Part shown: positions 1 to 10,893 of the stretch, piece after piece
How the letters are laid out: each line of letters starts with the position of its first letter
Position numbering within the stretch: position 1 is the first letter of the stretch
Source: Malania oleifera
Taxonomy: Eukaryota; Streptophyta; Magnoliopsida; Santalales; Ximeniaceae
NCBI RefSeq assembly: GCF_029873635.1
Contig: NC_080419.1
Location: 76,930,597 to 76,994,596, forward strand
DNA length: 64,000 nucleotides
Direction of reading: 5' to 3'
Translations under genes and position numbers: made by a program
The notes under the pieces: generated by a model
The model's input: the letters and a program-made list of their open reading frames with translations, nothing else
Databases searched by the model: none
Told to the model about the DNA's origin: nothing

Positions 1-864
1 TTTTAACCTTGTTTTAAAAATATTAACCATGGTAAAAATTCATAGTAACCTAAGAGACTTGGTCAACCAGAAACCTTTCGGTCGACCGAAGTTCTTGAGG
101 CTCGGTCAACCAGGCGAAAAATGAACTATAGGTTTGGTCGACTAGACAAGTATATTCGAGGTGATTTTTCCAAATTAGCGTGGTTCGGTTGACCAAGAAT
201 ATTTGAACTGGATATCGACCATAACATTGGGACAACTCTGGAGGACCCTCGGTTGACTAGAAAGTTAGAGTACAATTTGGGCTCGGTCGACTAGGTGGTC
301 AAAAAATTGACTCCTAGGAGGTTAGGTTGACTGGGGCCAAATAAACTCTACATAGTTCGGTTGATCGGACTGTGGTCAACTTGTTGACCCAGACCAAGTT
401 TGGTCGACCGAAGGCAAAATACTAGTGAGGTGCCGGTCAACCGAAGTGCACATTTTGTGCATTTCAGTCTTGTTTAATGAAACAAACACCCTATTCCAAA
501 TAATCAAACATATGTATGCATGAGCTTGTCCTTTTTAGGGCACCGAAAAAATCCTGTGTTGGTCGACCCTAAGGTCTATCCAAGGTCATTTTCATTTTGA
601 GCTTGTCCTTTTTAGTCTAAGCTTACCTATTGTATCATATGGGTGGTGCATGGAATTATTATAATTAAAGAAACTAATTACTATTACAGACCCTTTGAAT
701 AAAAGTGAAAAACAATACAAATAGAAATTGGGTCTTCAATCTTCACTCTCTATATGTGCATTATGATCTTGTCAATTTGAGTTCCTGCACATAACCTCAA
801 ACACCCATTAGATATAATGAGTATTTGTCATTATCAAAACCGGGTATGACCTATAAGTTCAACA
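1..864 (-). repeat. Partial family-S Sirevirus-like LTR (L)
   Basis: The right edge, read on the minus strand, starts TGTTGAACTT and continues into a GGTTTTGATAATGACAAAT stretch that is shared with copies A, B, H and K of the same family. The LTR runs off the left end of the window, so neither its other end nor a target duplication can be checked. Positions 55-460 hold a decayed array of GGTCGACC palindromes, many now GGTTGACC or GGTCAACC. It sits inside the 3' LTR of gypsy element J, whose sequence resumes at 865. A peptide of repeated VDR/RSTE-like words can be read through the array, but this only reflects the palindromes. Confidence 0.8.
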
Positions 865-912
865 ATTTACTAATTCACACCTACAACATTCGTGATTCAA
901 AAACCCTGAAAT

Positions 913-937
913 TATATATATATATATATATATATAT
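913..937. repeat. (AT)n microsatellite
   Basis: A run of TA dinucleotides within the J 3' LTR. The matching place in the J 5' LTR (about 8735) has only a short ATACACATA stretch, so the expansion happened after the two LTRs separated. Confidence 0.85.
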
Positions 938-1108
938 TTCCTAGTCAATCAATAAAATTTTCCAAAATAATTATCCAATTCACATATTTTCCGAATCGCA
1001 TATTCACAATTTCCTATACTAAAAATTATTATCATCTTTACCTGAGTTCTTGAGAAAGTATCCACTAGGATCCTTATCTTGTGCCTATGGTGTTTGCACC
1101 AAACCCTA

Positions 1109-3111
1109 TGTTAGCTTTACCATGATCCCAAGAGGGGGAGGGGGGTGAATTGGTATTTTTAAAATTTATCCCCTAGGTATTCCTCCTAACAGCAGTATGT
1201 TCACAATCCTATGGTCAATCTAGTGCAAGTAATATCAGAAATTAAATAAAGCAATTTAATTAATTACACAAGCACTAGAAAGCAGTAAAGAGAAGGTGAC
1301 ACACAGATATGTTATCGAGGTTTGGCGTTTGGCAAACTTCCTACATCCCTGCCTTGGCTAACCAGCACAAGGATTATTACAATAACTTGCTCACTTAAAC
1401 GGATGGAGTGGCACCTATACAAACCAGGTCAAATTAACACAGGGCTGAACTCAACCTTTACACCAATCCTTACCGAGCTGGATTACCACCCCCCTAAGCG
1501 TCGCCTGGAATCTCTCAGATACAAACACCACAGATGATTTAAAATGTAAGCTTGTGGTCTAGATAGTTCAACTCTCGAAGGTATTTTCTATCAGTGTAGT
1601 GAGTATGTGAGAGTATCAATAACATCTGTGTATTTCAAAATGTTTCAATCAAGTGTGTTCACATAGAATATCAAGAAAGTCTCAAGAATATCAATAAGTA
1701 GAATGTCTCAATCACATGAATATGTATATGCTTGGATTGCAAAATAGATAATCTTTGTGTTCAGCAAATGATATATACTTGAATAAATATTGCCACAAAG
1801 ATTTAGGTAACAGACACAAATATCTTTTCGCAAATAGTTCAATGAAGATTCCACCAGATATTTAAGTAAGTTTGAAAATGTTTTTGCAAACCAAAAACAA
1901 ATACATACTTCCAAAGATATTGCAATGAGAGTGCAATACTCGGAAGTTCACTACAAACCTTCTTAGGGTAGGCTTATTAGAAAAGCCTCATAAGAATGCT
2001 TAGGTTATGCTCTCGTAAAAATTGATTTCAAGCAATCAAAAAATGATAGAGCAAACTTATGAATGGACACACTCAATACACTTACAAATGATGCAAAGAA
2101 GTGAAGAAGGTAAGTTTGAATGGATTTGGAAATAGTATGAGCAGTAGGAAGTATTTAGCTTGAGAGAGAAATTTGATTTTTTTTTTTGTTAATCAATGCT
2201 TAATTCTCCCAAATGAGAGGGTATATATAGATATACCAAAATTTTTGACCATTGGGGACTTATTAGGGATTGTTAGAAAAGTTTAATGATGTTTAAAACA
2301 TTTTAACCCTATTTAAAAATTTTAACTACAGTAAAAAATTAGGTGCAACCCGAGAGGTCCGGTCGACCGGAGAAATGTTTTGGTCGAGTAGGTCTCATAT
2401 GGTTCAGTAGACCAAGGGGATTTTGAACTAAAGGCTCGGTCGACCAAGAGAAGGCGATTTTTCAACTTTCCGAGGTTTGGTCGACCGGACCATTTTGAAC
2501 TGGCTGGTTCGGTCGACCAAATTGTTAGGATTTCTTCTGATAACCCTTGGTCGACTAGGTAGTTGGTGTACAAAAATGGCTCGGTTGACTAAATGGTCAA
2601 AATGTTGACCTAGGGAGGTTTTGGTCAATTGGAGCTTTTTGAACTGCTTGGTTCGATCAATCGAAAGTGCACCTAGTGTGCATTTCGGTCCCGTATTGAA
2701 ACATACAAACCCTATTCAAGTGCCTAACAAACATATGTGCAAATGTGGGTGTCCAAGGATCACTTGGGTTCTAATTTTGAAGACACCGAAAAAGTCCGGT
2801 GTCGGTCGACCAAAGCCCTAAGGTCATTCTACGGTCATTTCTCATTTATGGTTTGTTTGAGCTTACGTAATAAATCACACATGTGATGTGTGTGAGCTTA
2901 TTACAAACCAGATATCTTAATTACTATTACAAACCAATTTCCCTACTGAATATATCTATTACAACTAAAAAACATTAATTGGTCTTCAAGCCTTAAGCTT
3001 TCACGTGCCCTCAATGTATATGCTAATATAGACCTACACATGAACTAGATATTCATCAAATACATGAGTATTTGTCATTATCAAAACCGGGCGTGACCAA
3101 TAAGGTCAACA
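1109..3111 (-). mobile_element. Solo LTR K, family S, TSD CCCTA
   Basis: A complete 2.0 kb LTR on the minus strand flanked by identical 5-bp target duplications CCCTA (1104-1108 and 3112-3116). On the minus strand it begins TGTTGACCTTATTGGTCACG, as B does, and ends with the family's CCCCCTCTTGGGA-type terminus (seen in complement at 1126-1150). No internal region, primer site or genes are attached, so it is a recombination product of a former full element. The palindrome array is at about 2350-2660 with one outlying site near 2805. The minus-strand TATA box is near 2222-2232. The conserved LTR hairpin is degraded at about 1314-1355. Confidence 0.9.
2350..2815 (-). repeat. GGTCGACC palindrome array in U3 of LTR K
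   Basis: About ten sites related to GGTCGACC at roughly 30-45 bp spacing lie just upstream (element orientation) of the TATA box. Several have lost the central CG by C-to-T or G-to-A change (GGTTGACT, GGTCAATT). This array is the only visible structure in the stretch and has no coding role. Confidence 0.8.
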
Positions 3112-3440
3112 CCCTATATTTCATATCAACCCCAGTTTAATCAATTCAAACTTTAGCATATTTTTGTTTAACACAAATCTTGGGTCCTAAAATACCTAAT
3201 AGTCATGAAAACCTTAAAAGAACCCATTTTTCATGATTTTGGGATGGTGCCTAAGAATTCCAAACCAACAATATGCTCCAGTAATCTTTTAGAGAATCTC
3301 CCCACAATCCTCATGATAGTTCTCGATCGTCAAACCAATCTTTAATGAAGTGACGATGGTAGAGAGAAGGTGTCCATGATGAATTTTAGAGAGAGAATGA
3401 GGGAGGGACTGTTTTTCTCTTGCCAAAACTAATTTTTAAG

Positions 3441-3485
3441 TATATATAGATGGCTAGGCACATGACTTCATCAACGAGACACGTG
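3441..3485 (-). promoter_or_regulatory. LTR promoter of gypsy J: TATA box plus G-box
   Basis: In element orientation, a CACGTG G-box (3480-3485) lies 30 bp upstream of a TATATATA box (3441-3450). Related element I has the same pair (G-box 58842-58847, TATA 58858). In the J 5' LTR the G-box has mutated to GCGTGG (about 9262). Confidence 0.6.
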
Positions 3486-3753
3486 GCCTCATCAACGAAC
3501 CCAATAAGGGATTTCGTTGATGAAGGTAGCGAGATCACCGATGAACCATTAAGGTCTGAAATTCTCCTCTCGGTATCTTTTCGTTGATGAAACTTAGGTA
3601 CTTATCCATGAACCATACAAGTAAGTTCATCGATGAAACCTAGGGGTTTGTCGATGAACCCTAATTTTTCCCTTCTTTTGAATTTATTTTCTCCCATTTA
3701 ACTCCCTTTTCCTTATTATTATTTAATTGCTATTATTGTTTTGGGTCTCTACA

Positions 3754-3766
3754 TTCTCCCCTTCTT
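3754..3766 (-). promoter_or_regulatory. Polypurine tract of gypsy J
   Basis: The complement reads AAGAAGGGGAGAA and directly abuts the TGTAGAGACC start of the 3' LTR. This is the expected place for the plus-strand primer of a Ty3/gypsy element. Confidence 0.85.
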
Positions 3767-4853
3767 ATAAAGATTTCATCCTCAAAATTTGCTATCTATG
3801 TTATACACCATCCTCTGAGGAAAAAATCACTACTTATTTTATTACTTACCCTCACTTATGGTGGAGCAATACCGTAGTTACATTTATAGTTTTAGGAGAT
3901 TACAATAACAAATCAAAATTACCCCAAACCAACTATACCGTATAAACCCAAAACACAACTTAATACATCAATTATTCTGCATTTTATAAAAAAATTTGAA
4001 ACAGTACTTACCTTATTTGAACTATTACTTTCCTTTTTTTGACTAGCGTCGATCCCCACTGAATAGATGTGGGTACTTCTTTCATATCTCCTCCTTTAGC
4101 TCCCACGAAGCTTCCTCCACTGTGTGATTCCTCCATATGACTTTTACTAGTTGTGTTTTCTTGGTGCACAACTCCTGTTCTTTACTATCTAGAATCTACA
4201 CTAGTATTTCTTCATATACTAAAGTATCTTTAAACTCAAACTCCTCATAGAAAATCAAGTGGGAGGCATTTGGGACGTATTTCCTCAACATAGAAACATG
4301 GAATACATCATGAATCCTGGATAATGCTGGTGGTAAAGCTAATCTGCAGGCAACAGGTCCCACTCTCTTAAGCATTTCTAATGGGCCAATCTACTTAGGG
4401 CTCACCTTACCCTTCCTCTCGAACCTCATAACCTCTCTCATTGGTGGTACTCTAAAAAAAACATGGTCTTCTACTTCAAACTCCAACTTTTGGTGTTGAG
4501 TATCTGCGTAGCTCTTCTATTGACTCTGGACTGCACTGATTCTGTCTCTAATAAGTCAAACTTTATCATATGCCTGCTGCACCAACTCTAGCCCTAGAAC
4601 TCGCCTTTCACCTATTTCATCCCAGTATAGCGGAGAGCGGCACCTTATACCATATAATGCCGTATAAGGTGCCATCCTAATGTTAGCTAGTTAGTTGTTA
4701 TTATATACAAATTCAACCAGAAGCATAAACTGGGTCCAATTACCCTCGAAGTCTACCACACATATACTCATAGCATATCCCCTAGTATTTGGATCATCCT
4801 CTCCATGTACCGATCAGTCTGAGGATGAAAGGCTATGCTGAATGATAATTGAG
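3767..4853 (-). pseudogene. Gypsy J integrase C-terminus and chromodomain remnant
   Basis: Minus-strand translation gives the end of a chromovirus polyprotein. The integrase motif AFHPQTDRYMERM is at about 4794-4833, then a conserved middle with RMAPYTALYGIRCRSPLYW, then [16 protein letters not shown] and [14 protein letters not shown]. It finishes with a chromodomain-like end (VIWRNHTVEEASWELKEEI, 4086-4142). Stops and small shifts interrupt it. Gag, protease, RT, RNase H and the integrase catalytic core are absent: the integrase tail is joined straight to the 5' LTR at about 4854-4880. The motif order matches Tekay/Del-like chromoviruses, whose chromodomain guides integration into heterochromatin. 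The copy is dead. Confidence 0.85.
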
Positions 4854-4973
4854 ACCCAAAAGTAGACACCGAGAACTCTTTTTTTTCTATATAGACTGTA
4901 AAATTATATTACTCTGTTACCCTTTATAAAATCTACTATAATGTCTCAGTCCCAAAGTAGACACCGAGAACTC
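4854..4973. repeat. Short direct repeat at the J deletion junction
   Basis: A segment CCCAAAAGTAGACACCGAG.. at 4855-4878 is repeated as CCCAAAGTAGACACCGAG.. at 4951-4973, about 22 bp with one indel. The second copy is native LTR sequence (it aligns with the element I LTR near 60650). The first lies exactly where the LTR is joined to integrase code. Confidence 0.6.
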
Positions 4974-6153
4974 CTGTTTATAGAATAAAACACCTACACA
5001 GCGGAAAACATAAATTACATTGCCATAATTACAATACCAGAGTTACAGTAATTTCCAAAAATACATACAAATCTCTCCAAAATCATCCACTAGATCCCCT
5101 AGGAACTACTCAAAAATACATCTCCCAAAATCACTTACCCTACAGATAAGGCAGTACAAGTGTCTCCTCTATCTCCGAGTCTGATCTGCTCATCTAACTG
5201 GATCAGTTAAAATGTTTATAAATAATAGGATAAGACAACTCTCACTAAGAAAAAATATGTTATTACCACTGTGTGGCAAATGAGTCTACGTGAGCAATAT
5301 ATTTATAAATCGGGTTGTAACTGGGATAACATATAAAGATAAAATACATCAGAGTTCACACTTATGTCACTTAAAGTACAAGTGTTTATTAACTTTCTAC
5401 TTAATCATACTTTTAGCTACTATATATATATACTTTCCATTTTCTGAAAATCTATATAAATATATAATACTGTGAAAACATCCCTGGATGGATAACTGTA
5501 TGTCATGATTTAACCCCTCATGACAGGGTTGTGCGGCTCGTGGGCTAGACTTAACACTAGCTGGCCTACCAAGAAAATTCAACTGGAAACCTCTATCGTT
5601 AGATTGGCCGCCACAACCTGGACTACCAGGGGGTATTCGTCTCTCCTAAGGCACAATCGACTACTTATAAATTTCACACTCTATCTAAGATGTGTGGTTG
5701 CATTATAAATTGTAATAGCTATGGCACCGTGGCTTTGTAATCTAATCTGGTCCATCAAGGTTTGATACTATATAATATTGTTTAATATATATCTTATTGT
5801 TTTACTATGATTCTGTTTCAACTGTAATAACCATGATTTTATAAAACTGTGTTAACCATAACGTTGTTGTTGACCTTACGTGTCACGCCCGGTTTTGATT
5901 ATGACAAATACTCATTGTATATAATGGGTAATTGAGTTTTTGTGCAGGAATCAAGAATGACAAGATCAAGATGTGCACAAAGCAAGAAAGGCTTGAAGAC
6001 AGTTTCATAAACTCTTAATTGAAATATTTTCCAGTGAAATTGTCTGTAATAGTAATTAGGGTTTTTCGGTTTGTAATAAGCTCACACACATCACATGAAT
6101 GATTTACTTTGTAAGCTCAAACCGAACCATAGAAAGACCTTAGAGTGTACCTT

Positions 6154-6690
6154 CGGGCGACCGAAGGTCGACCGACACCGGACTTTTTCGGTGTCTTCAA
6201 AATTGGACCCCAAGTGGCCTTAGGACACACACATATGCACATATGTTTATTAGGCACTTAAAATTGATTGAGTTGGGTCAATTCGGGACCGAAATGCACA
6301 CTTGGTGCACTTTCAGTTGACCGAGCCAAACAGTTCAAATTGGCCCGGTCGACCGAAACCGGTCCGGGTCAACTATTTGACCCGGTCCCGGTCGACCGAC
6401 CCCTTACAGGTCATTTGACCTCGGTCGACCGAACCACCTGGGAGTCAACTATTTGACCCCCCGGTCGACCGACCACTTTTGTACTCCAACAACTCGGTCG
6501 ACCGAAGCGCCTCGGGAGAATTCCCAACAACTCGGTCGACCGAGCCGTGCAGTTCAAAAAGGCCTCGGTCGACCGAAACTCGGAGATTTCAAAAATCGCC
6601 GTTACCCGGTCGACCGACCCCTTAGTTCAAAATGCCCTCGGTCGACCGAGCTACTTGAGTCCCGGTCGACCGAGCTACTTTTGGTCGACC
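6154..6690 (+). repeat. CGGTCGACCG palindrome array in U3 of LTR A
   Basis: Exact GGTCGACC cores start at 6166, 6347, 6390, 6423, 6463, 6496, 6534, 6567, 6608, 6640, 6664 and 6683, usually within CGGTCGACCGA. Degenerate sites are near 6157 and 6315. From 6347 to 6640 the spacings alternate long and short: 43, 33, 40, 33, 38, 33, 41, 32. The array ends about 130 bp upstream of the TATA box, a position typical of U3 regulatory repeats. What binds it is unknown. Confidence 0.9.
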
Positions 6691-6820
6691 GGACCTCTTG
6701 GGTTGCTCCCATTTTTACCGTGGTTAATACTTTTCTAAACAGGGTTAAAATGCACTAAACTTCATTAAACTTTTCTGATAATACCCTATAGGTCCCCAAC
6801 GGTCATATTTTCTCCCTTGC

Positions 6821-6830
6821 CTATATATAT
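6821..6830 (+). promoter_or_regulatory. TATA box of LTR A
   Basis: CTATATATAT about 950 bp into the LTR and 130 bp after the palindrome array. The same box in the same context (TTGCCTATATATA) occurs in both B LTRs. Confidence 0.7.
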
Positions 6831-7720
6831 GCCTTCATTTGCAAAGATTTAAGTGATTAGCCACCTTGATTAGGGAAAAATTCTTTGAAAAACCAAAACC
6901 CTATAATACTCATTTTATTACTCAAACCACTCATACTTGCCTTCTAGAATTGCCTACATATTTTGTAAGTTGATTGAGTGTTTTTCTTAATAGGTTTGCT
7001 CTCCTTGTGTTACTCGTTTGATTTTCTTGAGAGCCAAACCTTAGGATTCTTAGGAGGCTTTTTCTAATAAAGCATTTCCTAAGAAGACCTTGTTAGATCT
7101 TCTAAGCTTGCACCTTCATTGCAAGATCTTGAGAAGAGTGTATTTGCTTTTTTCTGCAAAAACTTTTCAAAACACTTTCAAATATCTATTGTACTTTTAT
7201 GTTGCAAAATACTTTGAAGAGATATTTGCATGTGTGATTGTGATCTTTGTTGCAACATTCTTTCACTCATATATCATTTGCTGAATACAAAGATTACACG
7301 TCTTTTGCAAATCAAGCATATACATCGTTTAATACTTACATGCTTGAAATATCTAAATGATCGAAATATACAAGACTTGACATCTTTGTGTGAACCTATT
7401 TATTGAACATATCTTGTGATACAAAGACTGTTAGTTCGACACTCTCACGTACACATTACACTGATAGAATATACTTTGAGAGTTGAACCATATTGACCAC
7501 ATTGAGCTTACAAATTATTTCATATTTGTGGTGTATATTATTGTGCGAATTTGGGTACATATCTGCTTTACTTAAAAGCACAATCACTGTACCAGTTCAT
7601 TGTAATACACTTTGATTGTATTTCCAGGCACGGGCCTGAAGAGGGAGACTAGCCCTGGAATAGTCCCGGATTGGCTTAGACCCGGTTAGGAAAGCTAGGT
7701 GCGTCGTCCTGTTAAGGCGT

Positions 7721-7905
7721 GTAGGTTGAGGTCAGCCCCGCTAATTGACCTGGTTAAGGTTGAGGTCAGCCCTGTGTTAATTTGACCTGGTTAAGGTTGA
7801 GGTCAGCCCTGTGATAATTTGACCTGGTTAAGGTTGAGGTCAGCCATGTGTTAATTTGACCTGGTTAAGGTTGAGGTCAACCCTGTGTTAATTTGACCTG
7901 GTTGT
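7721..7905 (+). repeat. 37-bp tandem repeat, five units
   Basis: Five successive 37-bp units built on GGTTGAGGTCAGCCCTGTG and ending GACCTGGTTAA. The B LTRs have two units at the same place (about 19401-19470 and 26583-26655), so the unit number varies within the family. Confidence 0.9.
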
Positions 7906-9533
7906 AAACGGTGCCGCTCCACCCTTAAGTGAGCTATTAGTGGAATCCTCTAGCTTGCGAGCTTGAGGCGGGGACGTAGGCACGGTTGGCCGAACCCCGA
8001 TAACATATCGTGTGTACATTTTTATTTCCGCACTTTATATTTACCGCACATGTATGTTATGGGTGAATGATGCGTATGACTTAATTTTCACATTATATTT
8101 ATCTACGCATTTGGAAATTGAATAGGCATGCCCTAGGTTGTGTATATATTGCTATTTATCCAGTTCAACCTAGGTGATAAATTTTAAAATTCCAATTCAC
8201 CCCCCCTCTTGAAAATACACCAATTCTAACAGTTGTAATAAACACATCTGTGTAAGCTATAATATATGTATGTTATGGTTCTGTAATATCTGTATATCAT
8301 GGTTTTATAATATGAATATCATGGTATTGTAAAAGCTGTATATTATAGTTCTGTATAACCGTGTAAACTATAATTTTGTAAAACACATTGTATAGCAATA
8401 GTTCTGTAAATAAAATTGTATAATCTGTATATCATAATTTTGTAAAAATTATATAATCATAGTTCTCTAAAAGGTGTGTAGAATTTTTTACTATGTCAAT
8501 AATCTCATGCCACACAATAATTAAAACTCATTAAATATAATCCGTAAAACGGTATAATTTCTTACTCTAAATTATTCAAAATCTTACTCTCGAAACCCAT
8601 AGTCATATACTATATTTTGTTGGTAAAAATATCTAATTTAAGTACATAACATATTTCCCTTACCTGACTAATTGAGACTCATTTATTATTTACTAATTTA
8701 TGCCTACAGTATTCGTGATTCCAAAACCCTGAAATTATACACATATTTTTCCCAATCAATCAACAGAACTTTCCAGAATAATTATCCAATTCACATCTTT
8801 TTCAAACCGCATATTCATAATTTCCTAGACTATAAACTATTATCATCTTTACATGAGTTTTTGAGGAATTATCCACTAGGATCCTTATCTCGTGCCTGCG
8901 ATGTTTGCACCAAACCCTGTATTTCACATCAACCCCAGTTTAATTAATTCAAACTTCAGTATACTTTTGTCTAACACAAATCATGGGTCCAAAAATACCT
9001 AATAATCAAGAAAACCTTAAAATAACCCACTTACTCGGATTTTGGGATGGTGCCCAAGCACTCCAAACCAACAACCTGCTCCATCAATCTCGTAGAGAAT
9101 CTCCCCATGAACCTCATGGTAGCTCTCAATCATCAAACCGGACTTTAATGAAACAAGGATAGTAGAGAAATGGTATCTAGGCTAAATTTTAGAGAGAGAA
9201 TGAGAGAGTGATTGTTTTTCTCTCTCCACAATTGAATTTCACGTATATATAGATGGTTGGGCGCGTGGCTTCGTCGATGAAGCCAAGAAGGGATTTCGTC
9301 GATGGAGGTAGCGAGATCATTGACGGACCATTAACATCTGAAATTCCCCTCTCGGTATCTCTTTGTTGACGAAACTTAGGTACTCGTCCACAAACCATAC
9401 AAGTAAGTTTGTTGACAAAACCTAGGGGTTCGTCGACGAACCCTGATTTTGCCCTTCTTTTGAAATCCTTTTCTCCCATTTAACTCCCTTTTCCTTTTTA
9501 TTATTTAATTGCTATTATTTTCCCGATCTCTAC

Positions 9534-10259
9534 AATAATATTTTTAGTTTGTATTCTTTTGCATTTTTATTATTTCAAATATTTTAATTGATATGTGATC
9601 CAAAGGTAAAACTTCACATTCCTTTAGTTATGTTTATTGTCGATTTCATTTTTGGAATATGAAGCACGTAGGTCAGCATTGTTTAATTTTTAGTTTTTAT
9701 TCGGGTTTTTAATTATTTTCAATTATAATTTCCATAATTCTTTTTTTTTTTTTTTTTACTATGATATCAAATGACTCAACTACTATAATCAATATTTTAC
9801 TTTCATAATAAATAAAACACCTTGAACAACAATTTGTTTAACTATGAATACCAATATCATTCTCAAATTGTGCTGAGTTGGCCTTGAGATCTCCATGCAT
9901 GAGACCTCCTTGTGCACTTAAACTAAGTAAAGTATGGGTGCATTAGGTGGTCCTGCCACAGTGCGATACAACATGTTTCGGTTAGGGTGCAATGTAAACT
10001 TTTATATATGTCAATATTTTGAGGTTTCAATATGTATGTGATTGTTTAGACATATTATAGCAAAGGGTTGAAACCCCATGACAATTTCTTTTGATAGTGA
10101 AAATTACATAAAGACTTCATGGATGTAAGCACATTATTGAATCATGTAAAGTTGTATTCTCTTTCTTTCTATTATTTTTTTTCGTATTTGCTATATGTTC
10201 GCGCTTTTATAATCTTATGACATAATCACACAACAATTTGGAACTTGTTTATAATATTG
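9534..10259. other. Non-coding AT-rich stretch
   Basis: No reading frame, LTR end or RNA gene is recognisable. A T-run at about 9743-9760 is the only low-complexity feature. Confidence 0.6.
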
Positions 10260-10893
10260 GCTTGGATCAATCAGTGGAGCCACAGACTGTTCCAAGACGA
10301 CTCAGATAGAAGAAAAACGACTCGTCGACAGGACAAGCAGCTCCGATATGCATATGAAGCAACGAACGATTCTAAAACAACTTAGACAATGCTAAAAGCA
10401 AAAGGTAGATATATTTCAAACACCAAGACTTTGAACCTTGAAGACCAAATTTTGAGAGTGGGGGGGGGGGGGGGGGGAGGGAATATCATCATTAATAGGG
10501 AGACCTTAAGTTGACCCACTCCTTATAATAACTAGCATAAATATGCGAGAAGACCAAAGCACCCATTAATGGGGGCAGTTATTATGTCACTCGGGTTAAT
10601 GCTCTTAAAGGATAAAGCAATTTACACCTACACAATAATGCACTCATACATACTATATAACCACAAGATCAAACTCCACCACTATAAAAGGGGGCTCCGA
10701 GAAGAGCTAAAGGTATCTCATTCCAACCTATTATTTACTATTGCAATAAATTTCTCGACAAAATCCTTTACTTAGACATCAGAGTGATCTCTCGGAGTAC
10801 ACCTTGAGTCCTTCAAGCCGTTCATGCTTTCTCTCTTTTCAGGTGGTCGTGATTGAAGAACGTCCCCAAAGATCATTCAATTTTGTTCAACAA
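10260..10893 (+). mobile_element. Probable Tat-like gypsy 3' end and LTR remnant
   Basis: A purine tract of GAGAGT followed by 18 G and AGGGAA (10454-10482) is followed by about 410 bp with a TATA box (CTATAAAAGGGGG, 10683-10695). A segment with the words GACATCAGAGTGATCTCTCG and a CAACA-like end near 10893 comes next. This order (G-rich tract, short LTR with TATAAAAG and a CATCAGAGTG-type block) is reminiscent of plant Tat/Ogre-type LTRs. No coding region, second LTR or target duplication was found, so the assignment is tentative. Confidence 0.4.

Larger units (their letters stand above)
865..3753 (-). repeat. 3' LTR of gypsy chromovirus J, interrupted by LTR K
   Basis: On the minus strand the LTR starts TGTAGAGACCC at 3753, directly after a polypurine tract. 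The pieces 865-1108 and 3117-3753 match, in the same order, the J 5' LTR at about 8690-9533; for example a CCACTAGGATCCTTATC block occurs at both places. K (1109-3111) splits it and L replaces its left part. A TATA box (minus strand) lies at 3441-3450. A CACGTG G-box at 3480-3485 lies just upstream of it in element orientation, followed by several TCGTTGATGAA-like repeats at 3465-3655. Confidence 0.8.
5868..8231 (+). mobile_element. Solo LTR A, family S, TSD GTTGT
   Basis: A complete 2.36 kb LTR from TGTTGACC to TTCTAACA, flanked by identical 5-bp duplications GTTGT (5863-5867 and 8232-8236). It is inserted in the J 5' LTR. In order it holds: the family-wide start, a palindrome array (6154-6690), a TATA box (6821-6830), an R/U5 region, a 37-bp tandem repeat (7721-7905), a conserved hairpin (7969-8004) and the CACCCCCCCTCTTG terminus. 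No internal region is attached, so it is a solo LTR. Confidence 0.93.
4878..9533 (-). repeat. 5' LTR of gypsy chromovirus J, interrupted by LTR A
   Basis: On the minus strand it starts TGTAGAGATC at 9533 and runs to about 4878. After removal of A and its duplicated target it is about 2.3 kb. The right half repeats the J 3' LTR. The left half (4880-5862) resembles the complement of the element I LTR around 60040-60650, for instance the block complementary to GGCTGCACAACCCT. The TGTTACA terminus is missing because the internal deletion removed it. TATA box (minus) at 9244-9253. TCGTCGACGAA-type repeats lie at 9268-9440. Confidence 0.8.

Noticed and set aside
6347..6690. Regularly spaced palindromes resembling a CRISPR array
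   Set aside because: Repeats are only 8-12 bp and degenerate, spacers are unequal, the array is repeated in every LTR of a plant retrotransposon, and there are no cas genes.
6268..6758. Open frames with repeated VDR / RSTE / GRPS peptides in the palindrome arrays (also at 2322-2628, 25124-25612 and 21614-21958)
   Set aside because: The repeated words come from GGTCGACC sites read in different frames and on both strands. They have no start context or conservation as protein and lie in U3 or spacer DNA.
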